From assembly GCA_030141605.1 (NCBI GenBank), contig JAQGDQ010001055.1, forward strand, positions 1 through 64,000: a DNA stretch of 64,000 nt, given 5' to 3'. How positions within the stretch are numbered: the first letter of the stretch is position 1; the number at the start of each line of letters is the position of its first letter. Shown here piece after piece: positions 44,043-58,800 of the stretch. The notes beneath the pieces are model-generated. The model saw nothing but the letters and a program-made list of their open reading frames with translations, made no database searches and had not been told where the DNA came from. The stretch is from Tubiluchus corallicola (taxonomy: Eukaryota > Priapulida > Priapulimorpha > Priapulimorphida > Tubiluchidae). The translations under genes were made by a program, and so were the position numbers.

Positions 44043-47000
44043 ATAATAGCATGCACTATGTTCACTGATTTCAGTGGTATCCACCCTCTCCTTCTCGTCC
44101 ATCAATTTCAAGCGTTACAATAAAAACGACTTTTGTCAGCATTTGTTTACTTTTCGCCGTTTCTTCATTTTCTAGAAATCGATCCACTTAGAACTGAAGA
44201 GTTACAAGTGGGCCCATTGAAGCCACGCAGTCAATCTGCCACCCATCTGTGGAAACGTGAAGCCAAGCGGTTACTTCAGCGGTGACGTGCGTCGGCGGCG
44301 CAAATATGAGAAAAAAATGAAAAATTATACTCTAAGCGTAGAGTTACAAAACTACTGTGGAATGTGGAACAGGCTCAGGAGTTACGTCGTTTAAACTTTA
44401 ACATACTTAAAAGTTAACCAGATAGGTCTAGTCCGACTATCTAATAGTAATAACTGTATGCAACCGTTGAAATTTTCAAAGAGATTGTGCCACAAACAGC
44501 CAATTGGACACGTCTTGCGAATAGACGTACGGGACAAAGACGTCTTCTCCTGGCAGAAGAAATTGTCCTGAAAGGCCTTGTCCACTTGTATTTCGTTTTA
44601 TACTAAATGTAGATATGTGTATATACGCAGATATGTAGTCATTCCCCACTGTGTCGTTAAAACACATTGTCACGGTCCCCATAAGCAATGAAAGTGCTTC
44701 TCGCGGCTGTGCTGTAACTAATTATTAAAGATACATGTGCTCTGTCTACATTACAAGATTAATCCGGGTCCTAGTTATACACATATTGTAAGACCACAGA
44801 TAGTCAAGGAAAGTTCAATACCTGTAGTGATTTTACTGGCTGTGTGACTCTTCACATCAGATCCACATTTAAAAAGTCTACGACGGCAGAGAGTATTTTT
44901 TGCCTAGTGTAAATGGGGTTCAAGACAGCACCCAGTTATGAGAAGATCCGGACAAAAATGAAAAAACATAAGGGTCGACAAGCGTAAGGTCAGTAGACAA
45001 ACGATGAAATGGACGCAAGTTTGTCTCCTGGCATTTTCAGCTACATCCATTGGAAAAAATATTTCCTCTAATAATTCTGTTTTTGAAACGTTACAATTCA
45101 GCTGAAACTTTCACTATAAGATGTCATTTAATTACCAAACAAAAAAGAAGAAAAAGAAGAAAGAATGGTTCAACGCTAGACGTGTACGGCATTTACTTAC
45201 GAAGCCTCGCATACGAAGTGGCGAGCTCATCGCTCGGTGGCCCTTTTCTCCTTTTCAACACATGAAAGAACTCTCAGCAGGCCCAAGAAGAAACAGCTTG
45301 AAAAATTCGATATAAGTGAGATTCGCGTCTTCACGTTAAACAAAACGCACGAAAAAATACAGAAGGAAAACAGTAAGACTTTAACTACAGGTTTAACGAA
45401 ACAAATAAAACAATATTGTTTTCCCCTGTTTCACACTCATCTAAAATCAATTTATCGGCTAACTAAATCTTTGTGACGTGCAGTGATTAAATATACAAAA
45501 CACGCAGTCAGCTATAAAATGAAAATGTTTATAGGCAATTTTCCAATTGCATATTCAACCTACTTTCACTGCTACAAATAAATCTTATAGATCATCTCTT
45601 TCTCCTAACAAAGCTTGTTCTTAATCTGTCGGCGCAATGTCAGTTTCTTCAATACACGTTTCAATTAAACTTCTAATCCAGACAGATTAGATGCTGACAG
45701 AATTAATTTCTATTGGAAATCTGGAATGCTGCAGTTGCAAAGACGTGGTGTTTTTAGAATACGCACACGAAGATCATTAAAAAAGGTCTGACGTAGTATA
45801 ATAATTTTGGCAACAAATTATGAAAGTTGAATTGTCAAGCACAGCTTCAACAAAGCAGCACAGAAACTTTCTACTTTGTTGCAAGATTACATATTTATCA
45901 AACACGCCAATATTGTCATGTTATATGGCTAACACTTAACAACTTAAGCAATACGCAAGAAAAGTTTCAGGTGTTCTGTCTCGGCTTTTTCTAGTGTCCG
46001 TGATTGAAAAGCTCAGTTACGTGTATTGTAATCAGCACCAAGTCACAGAAGGTAGCACGAAACTCCGAAAACACGATTTTTTGAGCTTGAGTCGAATCTT
46101 AGTCGATAATTTACACAATTGCATTCATTGCCATGCTGACTGTTGTACAGCGTTTCGGGAATTGAAAATAACAAGCGTACGACAAAAATCAAATGTGTGC
46201 CGTGTGTCATAACAAAGTAGCTCCTCAAAGTGTTGTGGCAAGACGTGTATTTTGTGATCTTAACAGCGCAAAAAAATGCTATCTTGTTGCTTTTAACGCA
46301 GTGCTCAGTTCGCAATGTTCAGATCAATTTGTAAAACAGACAAAGACGTGTACAATGCACGAGCAATGTGGCGTTGCTTTTGTGATACAATTCACGTCAC
46401 ATAAAGCTGAGACTAGGTCAGGAGTCACTTCAGCCCAACAGAAGTTTTATTAAAAAACTTGCCCGGGGCTGTTGCACGTTTCAAGCATACTTCATCCTCT
46501 CTGTAATCTCCAAAGCTTTTTACCGCCTACAGTAATGCAAGGCGGTGTATTTTCATCGCGCAGCATATATATACGCCAGCATGCTAGATCCATCAGAAAC
46601 AGCGGTCCATTCAGTCCAAATAAGCTTAGATAGCCATATTAATTCACTCGCACTGAAATGTATATACTTGTCTGTGAAAGTGTACAATAATTAGTAAGTT
46701 GTCAAAGTCAGTCTTAGACAAATATCGTTTTTTGAAACATACGTTATGTTTTTATAGACTGATTTTGCATCCACACATTAGACTAAATGTCAACCTGATA
46801 AAAACGCAAATTTGCAAAATCCGACAAAAAGTGTTTTGACTGGGCAGGTACGATTTTGTTGAAATGTTTCAATTATACTGACTATTAGTAATAGATCTAA
46901 ATGCCAAACCGCCGATCTTTATATAGGGCACTGCCATAATTGTGAATGACCATGCTGAAAACGCAGGCATAGACATAGCAAAGTGTGCAGTGTCTAACAG

Positions 47001-47239
47001 TAAGCCAATGCAATCACTAGCCACATAATAAGTGACACAGAAATGACAGGGAAAATATTGAACAGATTGTGAAAGTACTCGTCCTCTCTATCAGTAATCT
47101 ATGTGTAGGTTAAGTACTAGCATCAGCACAGATATTTATTACATAGATACATACGCAGCGTAAGATAAAACTACCTATTCAATTACTAGACAAATGACCC
47201 TAGAATGGTTGTTTATAGGATGAAAATGAGTCAATGAGT

Positions 47240-47362
47240 TAACTAACCCTTGCTCGTAATTACTTGAGAGGGAGGCTCCATGCACACACCACCTTAACAA
47301 CAGATAATTAACTTCTACTCGTAATTACTTGAGAGGGCCGATGCACGCACACACCGCTCCAA
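47240..47362. repeat. Imperfect tandem duplication, 2 x ~65 bp
   Basis: The 20-mer ctcgtaattacttgagaggg occurs at 47253 and 47318. Both copies are followed by a gcacacacc-like stretch and preceded by a ttaact-like stretch. Confidence 0.8.
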
Positions 47363-48433
47363 CTGTTGGCGTGCACTGCCAACGCTACGACTTGCAGATT
47401 CAATAGCTATTTCGGAAGTCAGATTCAACCTCCATCATTGAACGATCATTCATCATCACATACCACTTGTCAAACAGTTTAACAGAAAACATGTTTTCTT
47501 TTGAATACACCATTGATGCAAGGTTGCACAGGTCGCTCTCCACTGAGAGCCAATGTCAGTGTGACATAAAAATCATAAAATATAGTATATTCTCCTTTTC
47601 TATTAAATGTTTATACTCGAGTAGATAGACGGTACCCAAGTCGCAATAACTTTGCAATAAAGTATTTCTTACTGTAATTCTGAAACTTGAAAGTTATGTT
47701 ATACCTGAAAGTACTCGCCTGTAGCACTCATCGAAAGTGCAAATGTGCCCACTTTGTGTATATAATTCAGAAGACCGTAATTTAGGTAAACAGTTACATC
47801 AAATAAAGACGAAACTGAAGGACATTTTTTTATAAAACTGAAACATGCATTATACTACATACGTTTTTTTATTGTAGCTTCAATGTTATTATTATGTTAA
47901 TGTGTAGAATCTGGGCGTTTTTAGGAAATGTGCTCATCCATAAACATGTACATCTGTTACCTAGCAATACTTCAAAAATGTTGTTGAAACTGATATAGTG
48001 CAATCATTTATCTAGGGAACATCGTAGTTTGCGCGAATGAAATCAATTAATACAAATAATATAGCCGTATTACGCACAATTTCGCCTGGCCAAGCATTTG
48101 ATTGTCCAACAATGAGCCGTATATTACATTACCACCGCCTAACAACACAATTCTGACGTGCTCAGTAATGGCTTCGTGTAATAATATTGACCACACTTGA
48201 CCAGGCTGCGAGTGTAACGTTCATCATTAATGTCCATTCAGGGGCAATATCCGGCGCGAGAATTCCCAAGCGGTGGACGCACGTACTGTATCACAAAAGC
48301 ACGGAATCTGTTTGGAACTGAAATGGCTATGTGAAGGAAGTTGTGAGGCTTCACAATGACTGTTCACAACAGTATTTTCCAATGCATTCCGTTCTTCTGG
48401 CTTCAGCTCTTATATACCTTGTTATTTAGCCCT

Positions 48434-48434
<1 letters not shown>

Positions 48435-48482
<48 letters not shown>
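48435..48482. repeat. (CT)24 microsatellite
   Basis: Twenty-four uninterrupted CT units, followed by a longer pyrimidine-rich stretch to about 48540. It creates the spurious leucine/serine- and arginine/glutamate-rich frames at this position. Confidence 0.97.
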
Positions 48483-48489
<7 letters not shown>

Positions 48490-51400
48490 CCTCTTTTCTC
48501 GTCTCTCCCAATTCTCCTTGCTCTCTCCCTACACCTTTTCCACCGTTCTGCATATTCACAGAGACTGCACAGAGCGTCGGAAACACACAAGCCATCAGCC
48601 GTGGCGAATTAACGTTGCATGAAACGGAGAATTTTATCCTAATTTGCGACATGTCGTAAACCAAGCTGCAGAGTGCATCTAGTACTGCAGCGAATGTTGA
48701 ACGCACAACGCAATGAATGCATTCCCCTCTACCCGCATAATTCATAGAAAACTAACTGCGCAATCATAAAGCGTGTGCCCGCAAACATATTGATTATAAA
48801 TGCATAAATTTGTGCGCCAATCAAAATACTCGATAATTGGACAAGTGTTAGCAAAATCAGCAGCAGAACCAGCCAGGAAAAGTCAATACCACTGCAAACG
48901 CTTAGCAAGATTACTGTCACACATAAGAAAACTTTATGCAGTCTTTAATACTTAAGCATTACACACTTAACCATTTAACATAGCAGCTCACGGGCTATTT
49001 TTGATACATGGTAGTTATTAGTATGCACTACGCACTCATGTTCATATGTTTGCAATGGAACGTTAGCAGCTCAGCATTAATATTACTCATCCGATCGAAG
49101 TTGAGATTAATGATCCTACTAAAAGGCTCTAATCCGAAGCCGTAACTGGACACCGGGCAAAATCAAATAATAATCCCGAGTTCAACCGCCTACCAAATCA
49201 AACGAATGCATGAGAGGCTCTACAGTGACTGTCAGAAAAGATCAACTTCAGAACGGTCCTTTCAAGAACAAAATAGGCAGCAATCAATGCGATAAAAAGA
49301 AGCTTGTGGTGGCAGACGTGACCCAGAAACGTACAGCCATGACTACAGTTCTAAAAGAGATCGTTAACCCTTCGGCAGACAGTCGACAGCCTAGCAACGG
49401 TGGAGTAAAGTGCCAAAAGAACACCCAATCCATTCTCTGGTATTTACATTTGCAAATAACCACAGGTGAAAATCTTTTAAAATGTCAACAACAAAAAAGA
49501 GTTCGCCGGGACAATTACGCATTGGCCAACCGAGGAACGAATACTTGAGGTCACATTATAAAGCTGTGAAGAATATAAGACCCTGTTCAAGGAATGGCAG
49601 ACTCACGGAGTAGAAGACCCAGAGTGAAAGCAACTAGTGGCATAATGACTATAAATAAAAACCAACAAAACAGGCCAAGGGAACGCGTGTGTCGTGCCTT
49701 TAACGTTAAATCATAATGTGCATACAATAGTTTAGAAAATCAGCTAACGAAAGTCAGTGATAAACTCCACAAAGAACGAAAACACGCGGTGTCGAGATCG
49801 CTCTCTTTGCACCCCTTCTCTCAATGGAGACGGCTGCTGTACCGGCTGTATCTATCGATCTCGTTGAATTCTGGATTTTACTCGGAATTTAAACAAGTAA
49901 AACTTGGCGGAGCAATCAGAGGCAATTACTTCCAATGTCCCAGGCCGTCCAAGAGCCGTCTCTCGGACGATCCTAAATTTGTGTCGCCTGATGATGTTGG
50001 CAAGAGCACAAAATGACGCTTTGCTAAAACGCTTTACTGCACGGCGGTAAAGTTTATGACAGCCAGGCTTTGCAGCAAACCGGAAATAGAAAGAGTCGTA
50101 AAACATCTGTATGTAAATCACCAGCATCCGTACAGTAATCACTAATTAGCTAATTAGTGTAAAACGCTGAGGCCGATCGTTAACTTAAACGGATTCACTT
50201 ATGCAAGAACAATAACCGGCACAGGTTTTCGCTTACTCTTGTAAAATTAAATCGGCTGCATAAAGGCTACCAGGCTCTAACGTATTTTAAACGCCACTGA
50301 ATAATAAGCGTTATTGATTAATCGTTACTGTACTTTTCCATAAATACAGTTTATGTGCTTTACTATTTCAAGTTTATCAAGAACTTTCCAAGTCCAACCA
50401 AGCATGGCTATCAGCCAGCGCCAGCTTCAGAAATTTAGACAATTCCAAAACTGGGTCATATCATAAGCACTCGGTCTCACAAGAAGACTATCAATTGGCA
50501 AATCTTATAGAAATTACAGTAATCAACGAACTATCCAGTTTGGAACAGTTTTGCGTGCAACTGCTGACAAACCCAATACATACCAATTTTTTTACTTAGC
50601 CGACCCAAAATGAACCAAAGTACAGTCATCAAAGTAATAAGCCGTCATTTCATAAATACTAGCCGAGATCAATGTTGCTTAACTGTCACTTATAATTTAT
50701 AACCGATGACACCGACAAGCATCTACTCAAATGCAATTCTGAGAAGATCGGGAGTAACATTTATAGAACAAATACACATTTCCACTGATATTTATACAAG
50801 TGATTTGAATCTGCGGCAATAGCTACACATTACGGAGACGCAGTCATGTATGTTTAACCTATAGTATTAGTCTGCATTTTCAGGAAATTGCCTACCATAC
50901 TGAGCTAGCGTAGATTGAACGCCTAGACAAAATGTCGGTAAATAAACACAACTCATATAAAATTTCAGCTGAAGCCCGCGTGACATCACTGACATGTTAG
51001 AAATTTGTGATATGTGCCACGCGGAGGTGCCTGGGTCAAAGGATTTTTGTAGTAACAGCGGGTGAAACGTCTGTACGAAGTAACACACACTAATGTTTGT
51101 TTATCCGGGATGGGACACTCGCAGCATCATTCAGAAATATTGACAGATTTTAACAGGAAAAAAATGGGAGTAAGCGATGATCATGTGCCTGAAAAATGTG
51201 TGGAGATTTCCTGAATCGACGCCATTTAGGATAATATGTAATTAAACCATCAGTTTAATAAAAATAATGCATGAGATTCGTGCATAAACAATGGAAGTAA
51301 TTTCAAACAGTACTATTTTGACTACTACGGTCTTAAGTACTGTACCAAATATACAGTACTGACGCACTAGACGAAGAACTGACGTAGAAATTACTTTCCT

Positions 51401-54400
51401 AATTTTTCAATTTAAGAATGTAAAAATGGATGATTCTTAGAGCTGCCGCTGACCGAAATACAATTTGTGATTTCATCAAATTCTGATTGCTATAATGTTA
51501 GCGTCTGCAAACTTTCTTGATAGTAATTGCTGCTCGTAATTTTATTTATAGTGCAAAAGGTCCATACATGGACATACAATAACAAAAATAATTGTATAAG
51601 AATATTGCTATTAGAAAACAGTTTCAGTCTTAGACAAGTATTGAACGAGTTAAAATTATTCTGGTGTTTCAAAGAAGTACAATGGATTAGGAAAATTCTT
51701 GTCCACCCCCTCGCTATTGTTTTATTTTCCTGTCTCTGAGAATTACCTATTCATTTAAGACTAATATTCTGGTTATAATGTTAGTATGCTTATTATGCTT
51801 ACAAACCACAATTAATTATAATTCCGGGATTGCAGATTCACACTAGAATCATCCTAGTGTGAGCGACCTAACATTGTAAATGCTGAATTTAGTTGCTAAA
51901 AGGGATGAGTGCCTTGATGACTGAAGAATGCGGTGGCCAGGTTGTCTAAGGCTTCTGCTTGTAAACAACTCTTGCTCAAGTCCAGGTTGTATTTTAACTT
52001 TTCACATTTTTCGACTTTCAACCTTGATACCAAATTACATTGTAAATTCTAAACGAAATTTCCTATTGTCTTCAAAATGGAAAACAGCAAGCAGGTAAAA
52101 AACAGTAGGTGTAAATTAACATACAGTGCTTGAACGTAATCTAGAAAAACTTTGCAATTAACAATTTCACACTTCAGCAAAAATTCAGCACACTTTTAAT
52201 TTACGGCTTCACCCATCAAATGTCAATAAAACAAAACTGAATTCGTTGTCAGACTGTGGGAGTCGCATTCTATACATGTATAAGAGAATAAAATAAATCA
52301 ACGGAGTAAGAAAGTCAACAAACAAGACAGCAAAAAACCGCCGTGTATAACTTTTAAAAGCCACGGTTATAAATACATCAGCAGAAGTAAAACAGCGTCA
52401 GTATTTGCTTTCAATCTTCCTCCAACATTTCTCTTGAGCAGACAGCTGAATCACAATATGGTTAGCATCAATGGCTTCCCAAGCTCCTTGGCTTCACAAA
52501 CTTGTGGATTTTGTCAAAATCATTTTAGAGATAGCAGGTAACTGGATAACTATACTGCATGTTAAAAGCATTAAAAAATTTTTAATAGGCCGCCAATTAT
52601 TTTTGAAGTTAGAATCAGTACTAGCAAGATGATGCAGATAAAGATAGGTGAAATCCGATGAAAAAGCTCTTAGATTAAAATCAACGCAATTTGCATCACA
52701 AAACACACAATATTTTTAACACACTAAAGTTCGCTGAGTATTTTTACAGCATAGTTATTTACTATTCTGATGGTTGTTAAGAAAAAATATCTTTGAGTCA
52801 ATGCTGTTATGTGAAATAGTGGTACTCTGGCCTTGTCTGGAATTCTCTACACATACATGTATTTCAACCTTGAATATCACCGCTTCTTGAACTTACATAC
52901 TTGACTGACCTGTTAATTATTTTTTCTTGCATATATGCCATTCTTACCCCTTTTTTTAGCTTTACCTACATGTATATAACACACCTATACAACAGCGTTT
53001 TTCTTTGTGATTACTTTCGACTTTATAAAGCATGACCGTGGAGTCAACCTTATGAGTATTGTATCTCCAATTCTGACTCTGACTGCGACCCCTACTTTCC
53101 TATAACTACTCAAATTAAGACCTATATTGTTACATTGATAGAAAACAAACTCTGATTTGTCCGGAATCTTAACTTAATGACTAATAAAAGTACCAGTGAA
53201 ATAGCATAATAACAAAAAAAATGTTTTCAAATAATTTTCGAACATGCTGTGTCCATCGCCAGTCAAGTCCAAGATCCATAATTTTCATTTTTATTTGACT
53301 ATCAATGGACGCAGAGTGTTCGAAAGCTATCAGATTAAATTTAAGATATTTTACATTTTCGTGTCACCTCATTGCTATTTTTATTAATTATTGATATTTT
53401 TGTGTTATCTCATTGTTATTTTTCTTAATTATTGATAAAAAAATTACCGATTTATTATTGACACTTCAGCATCCGAAACGGAAGTCATCAAGCTACTTTT
53501 TACTTATTTTTGGGATCCCAATCTATGTAATTGTAGCTATATTTCAAATGAGTTAAAAAAACTTGTTTACACTGCTTGCAAAGAAAATTTTAAATATATA
53601 GCTTACTTTTCCTATTTGCTATTTTAGCAAAATGCTGTGAAATGTAAGAAATCCATTGTAAAAAACACTGAACAGTGAACACTTTACCACTGTCCATGGT
53701 TAGCAAACACTACAAAATTTACTCAACACAAGATATTATCCTAATTCTGATGTTTATTAATTTAGGCTCTGATGATGGACTTTCTGTACTGATACTGGGT
53801 GGCAGCATGTTGTATTTTCAATAAGCTGAACACTTTATTAAAGAAATACTACTGTGTCACAAGAATGTGTTCGGGTTCTAATTTTCTTATTCAGAAATTT
53901 CTTATTTCTTAATTTTTATTAGCTTATTAAATGCTTTGATTTCACATTCCAGAATTTAAGATCTACACAGCCCTTAGTCACAAGAGTTATAAATATTTTA
54001 CCAAATTTCCCATAAGATTATAAATTTGTACGCCTCAGTTAATATCGCAGAGCAGTTCTGGGATAAGTTTATAAAAGCACAGTTTATCTTGCTCAAAAGA
54101 TGCTTTAATTTTTTGCATGCCCAGTACGTATTAGCAACAGCTGTGCCCAGAACCCCGAAGCCATGTGCCTATCTACTGTGGCATGCAGAAATCCTTTTTA
54201 CGAGCGTTACAAGCTTAAGCCCATTAGGCTTCAATGCACAAGGGAGACTCAGGCATGCCAAAATACAACGTGAAAACAAACTGAGCTACTTGTGATCAGG
54301 GTATTAAAAGTTGTTACAAAAGTTGAAGTAACTGGCAAAAAATTAAAATTAAAATTGGAATTCGATTTAAAAATCTTCATGTATTTAAAAGAGGCAACGG

Positions 54401-54715
54401 TTAGGATTGAAACTGTTTCCACAGGAAGGCAAAGCATCTGACAGCATTCAACGTGAAAAACTATTAATTCTACAGTGTGAAAAATCGCTTTTTTATGCTA
54501 CCAGAGCACTCTAAACTCAATGCCTTTTGTAAAAAGCTGTTTATAAAGCTATTTCACTGCATTCATGTGCTCAAGAAGGATGGCTAAGAAGCCAAAAACA
54601 GATGGCGCTCTAAGTCTGTGGAAACTGGCGAGCTTCTAAATTTGACCAAAAATTTAGCCCATGTGGCTTATGGCTGTATCAAGTTTCCAGTTTAAAAAAT
54701 TCAACTATTACTTAC

Positions 54716-54769
54716 CGTTACGGGAGCAATTGAAACCCAAAACTTCAGCTTTCTATTTTCTCATATATC
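54716..54769 (-). other. Candidate non-coding exon, 54 nt
   Basis: Bounded on the minus strand by a tttgtag acceptor and a CG/GTAAGT donor, a near-perfect consensus. All three frames contain a stop, so it could only be UTR or non-coding RNA. It may join the candidate exons at 58.3 and 58.66 kb and the ZO-1 exon starting at 35039. Confidence 0.3.
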
Positions 54770-57700
54770 CTACAAAAAAGTAAAATCACAAGATGATATA
54801 AGGAGCAGAGAACATTTGGAGAAAAACACACTTCTTCAAAATTTATGAGTAAAAGGTATTTCCTGAGAAAAGAATATGGTCACTGAACATTTTCAACATA
54901 GACTTCTGACAAAAACAGCATGAAATTCAAGATGGTCTAAACAAAAGATCCACACATTTTTTGTCTAACTTAGCAAATGTGTGAAATAACAAATCATATA
55001 CGTCAACATTAAACAATGAACCTCTTACAATGATTATTGACTAAAATGGCTGCCTAACCTTACATCAGTAGCAAAAAATATATCTCAAATTAATGCTACG
55101 TCAAGGCAAGACAGAAAGGGAGGAAAAATATCATGTCAGCATTTCACCATGAATGATTATTAATGTAAGGCAGCTACTAGCTTAAAGAGGGGTTGCTTCA
55201 AAATTAATTTTTAAATTAATGCAACTAAAATCTCACTTTTTCAACATTTGTGTTAGACAATGTATTCAACCAAAGTACATATATTACATGGATAAGCTAT
55301 TCAGCAACCACTAGTGTTGACTAGACTCTACATAACAGTATATACATTACGTGGATGGTGTCTGATAGACGAAACCTAACTGGAAATGACATTGGGAGGA
55401 GATCATGCATGCAATAAGACCATTCGTAAGACATGCCTAATCTAACCAACAGGGCAAGAAGATAAGCAGACATGACATATGGCGATTTGCACTGTAACGA
55501 GGAATGGATGAAAATATGCCTTTATTTCTATGTTTTCAATTTCACATCATACACATGTAAGAAAGTGAAGATATCTTGCAAAATTTAATGTGGTATGTAA
55601 TTTGGAAATCTTAATTTCAATAGAAACAGAATAGACACAACAGCCACAGATTGTCATAGTTTTACTGATGGCAAACAACTATCACTCTGAATGTTTTGAC
55701 ATTTTTCCTATGCATGCTTCTGTGAACACAATATGACAATGACATAAGAACAATGCCAAAACATCATACTGATTGTCTTCTCAGTGACTGTTGTGATATT
55801 TTATTTCTGTTGAAAATTTACATGAATCTGTTTTCACTGTTCAGATGTAAACAAATATTTAATATTTTACATTTAGGCCAGTAAGATCACTACAAGAGTA
55901 TATACCAGTAATATATAAGCTAATAAAATACAAGAATTTGTCTTGTTGTGCAGCATACTCATTTCAAAAATAAATAGCGCGGTACAGCAAAAGTTAAATT
56001 CACAGTCTTAAAGAATAAATGTAGAGCAACATGAAGATGACATTAGTTTCTGAACTGAATTCTGTATTTTTTCAGTCTAAAAGAACAAGTATATATAGCA
56101 ACACTGTCTTTTTTCTAAATTTCTAGTTTCGTCCAACTATCATTAAAGGCAATAAAAAAGCATGTGCTCAACTTATGGCTCGACATAAAAACTACTGAAT
56201 ATATTGTATATATTTAATAATAATAATAAAAACTACAAATCCTAGCAATTGTAACACTGACATTTACAAACTTATCGAAAAGCAAAAGAAATTGCAAGAT
56301 AGAATGTTTTGCAAAATTAGCATTACTTATAAGAAAGCTATTAGAAATTTCCCAGATCAATTTAGGGAAGAATGCTGGGTGTCTAGTACAGATTAACACA
56401 GCGGACAATTACACGGAACTGGCTAAATAAACTAAACTAAATCAACAAATTTCTGTTTTCTTGGCCATTTTTTACGCTGGTGCTTTTGAATGATAACTGT
56501 TTGACTTTTTTCGCGCCAGATTAAACAAATATGCAGACGCCATCTTCCAAGTTCTAAATTCCTTGCACTTGAGTTCACAAGCAGTCACACTACCACTTGG
56601 CAGTATCAAAGCATATCACTTTCATCATTACAAAGTTATTGAAGCAATTTTGAGGTCGGTGCTTCTGAAAGACATGCCGAAAATTTATACAAATTATATA
56701 AAAAGCACATGTAGGAGCAATCTTGAAAGCAAGTTACTGAGCCACTTGTAGATCACCTAATAATTGTCCAAAACAGATTATCATTTTGGCAGTTGCTGTG
56801 TAAAATGCACAAATGCATGAACGCAAAATGCATTTGCAACAGATATAACAGCAGACTTTGGGAAGCAACCATAGATCAAATTATTAATTTTCATCTCTAA
56901 ATAAATTGTATTTGTTAGATTTTTCAGCAAGAGAATGACGCCAAAGAAAAACTAATTATTGATAAACTGCTTATCACATAACAACGTCAAACGACGTGCT
57001 TTGAGATGTCTTGCTTTATCAACTGTCTAATCTAAATACTGAAAAACACTACACTGTTAATATTCTAATCCATTCATGCTTTATCCTCTACTACAAAATT
57101 TAATGACTAATTACCAAACATTTTCCTTCGATGAACTATCTTTAATAAGATAGCTTTAAAAACGTTGCAGTGAAAACTACATACGGATTGTATGTTGCAT
57201 ATATAATTATTAAGCCAGCAGTAGAATAAGGACTCAGAATTTAAGTGCACATTCCACTTATTGCCATAATATTAAAATGCAAGAATCAATTGCATTTATA
57301 ATTGTTGGCAAAAGAATGAATATTATGATGTAGAAAATTAGTTTACTGATTAAGAAAAATATAAAACAGAGAAAGTAGAAATTGTACATGAATAGTACAT
57401 AAAATGACAGCTAATTCCAGTGTTCTTAGTATTTGAAATTAAATCTTAGATCTTCAAATCTTAGAAGTCTATTTTTGGCAAATAATAAAAATACAGATGT
57501 TTTTATTTCTTGCTGAACACATTTTAAAGTGAAACAAAAGATTAATTTGATGAAAGAGAAAAACACTTGTAAGGAAAATACTGAGGGCAAACAATATTTG
57601 CAAAAATTTGGTTTACTCTCCAGGGCAAGTAAGGCAAATAGCTGGCTCAAATTTTTAAATTTCAATACCCTTAATACTTTTAAGAGAAAACAACACAAAA

Positions 57701-58306
57701 AGCACACAGAAAACATGATGATATGGCCATAATCACTCAATCTATAACTTCATATTTGTAATGAAGGCTTAAATTCTATATACGCTAGTGGTTAATAACT
57801 TTAATCATGTGCAAAACAACATTTTATATCATAAAACACCATAAAAACTACTACTATGCCCCATACAAGTATTTTTCAGTGAATCAGCACAAGTTGTATA
57901 ATTGTTATAATTTAATTTAAATACTAACTGTGTAGCACTAAAAACTTTCTTTACTTCAGCTATTACAATTAGCAATTCTCAACTTTTGTTGTTTAAAATC
58001 CATTGCTTGTGTAAAAAATAGGTAATGCTTATACTATTACAATCAATATGCAATCCAAAAACTGGCATTTCATTTTTTATTTAAACATCAATGTTACTTT
58101 TTCCTTTATAAGACAGCAGATTATATGACCTAAAAATTTAGTTTTCTATTGTTATACTGCCACGCTCACCACTGTCATTATTTATGTTTTATTACAGTAA
58201 AGTCAGTATTTATATTAAGATACAGACAAAAACAAATGAAGATAAAAAATGTAATAGCAAAATTATATTGAATAACTTTTTTATGCTCTTCTAAAGGATT
58301 ACTTAC
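54770..58306. other. Unassigned AT-rich sequence
   Basis: No recognised gene or repeat. Possibly intron between the candidate leader exons. Confidence 0.4.
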
Positions 58307-58383
58307 AATAAAACGTTCCAAAGAACTCAAGCCTACTACACTCGGCCGTACAAATGTAATACCATCATCGATCTTCAGTTTAG
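58307..58383 (-). other. Candidate leader exon, 77 nt
   Basis: Minus strand: acceptor ttctgtag, donor TT/GTAAGT. One frame is open and reads KLKIDDGITFVRPSVVGLSS, and it stays open when joined to the exon ending at 58657, but there is no in-frame Met before an upstream TAG, and the next candidate exon has a stop in every frame. A short upstream-type ORF (11 codons from an ATG) lies in another frame. More likely 5' leader than coding, but coding sense cannot be excluded. Confidence 0.4.
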
Positions 58384-58656
58384 CTACAGAAAAAACTACC
58401 TAAATCAGTAAATGTGTTGTGTAAAAATATGTGTCAGGTTCCGTAACTTCAAAAGCGTAAAAACGCTAGATGACATCAGAGGTACAATGCAAAACATGTA
58501 CTTCCAACCGTAAAACGCCGAAACAGAGTTCAAACTATAAGCTTTACTGCTGTACCGTAAGCTAAACCTTGCACTTGACGGACAACTGTTAAATACAATA
58601 ATTTTATTATCAAAGCATTAGTAATCTTGTTACGATGGACAGCGCAAAGTACTTAC

Positions 58657-58800
58657 CGATAAAAAGTATGTCATTTAGCAAGTAAAATAAAAGTAGTGCA
58701 CGTAATAACTATATCCACAATAAAAACATTTTACAATTTAAACATACTTAACGAAACAAACAGCTCAACAACGTAAACCTATTTTCTCTGTAACCGACGC
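58657..58800 (-). other. Candidate first exon (5' end approximate)
   Basis: Minus-strand donor TATCG/GTAAGT at 58657-58656 is a strong match. The upstream limit is set only by the putative promoter near 58.8 kb. No long frame starts here. Confidence 0.35.

Larger units (their letters stand above)
44043..54715. other. Gene-poor region
   Basis: About 10.7 kb with no recognised coding gene. 49210-49548 (+) is the longest frame but resembles nothing I know and has no splice context I trust. 49790-50060 is relatively CpG-rich with open frames on both strands. Two simple repeats are listed separately. Could be intron of a long ZO-1 leader. Confidence 0.4.

Noticed and set aside
48356-48745. Open frames on both strands around the CT repeat (poly Leu/Ser and poly Arg/Glu)
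   Set aside because: They are created by the (CT)24 microsatellite, which is open in most frames.
49210-49548. 112-codon forward open frame (starts MRGSTVTVRKDQ)
   Set aside because: Longest frame in the 44-54 kb desert, but I recognise no family or domain, and trustworthy splice or promoter context is lacking. A length of 112 codons is possible by chance in 64 kb.
49789-50142. Overlapping frames on both strands in a CpG-richer patch
   Set aside because: Neither product is recognised, and base composition alone explains open frames on both strands. Could be a promoter, but without motifs I did not call it.
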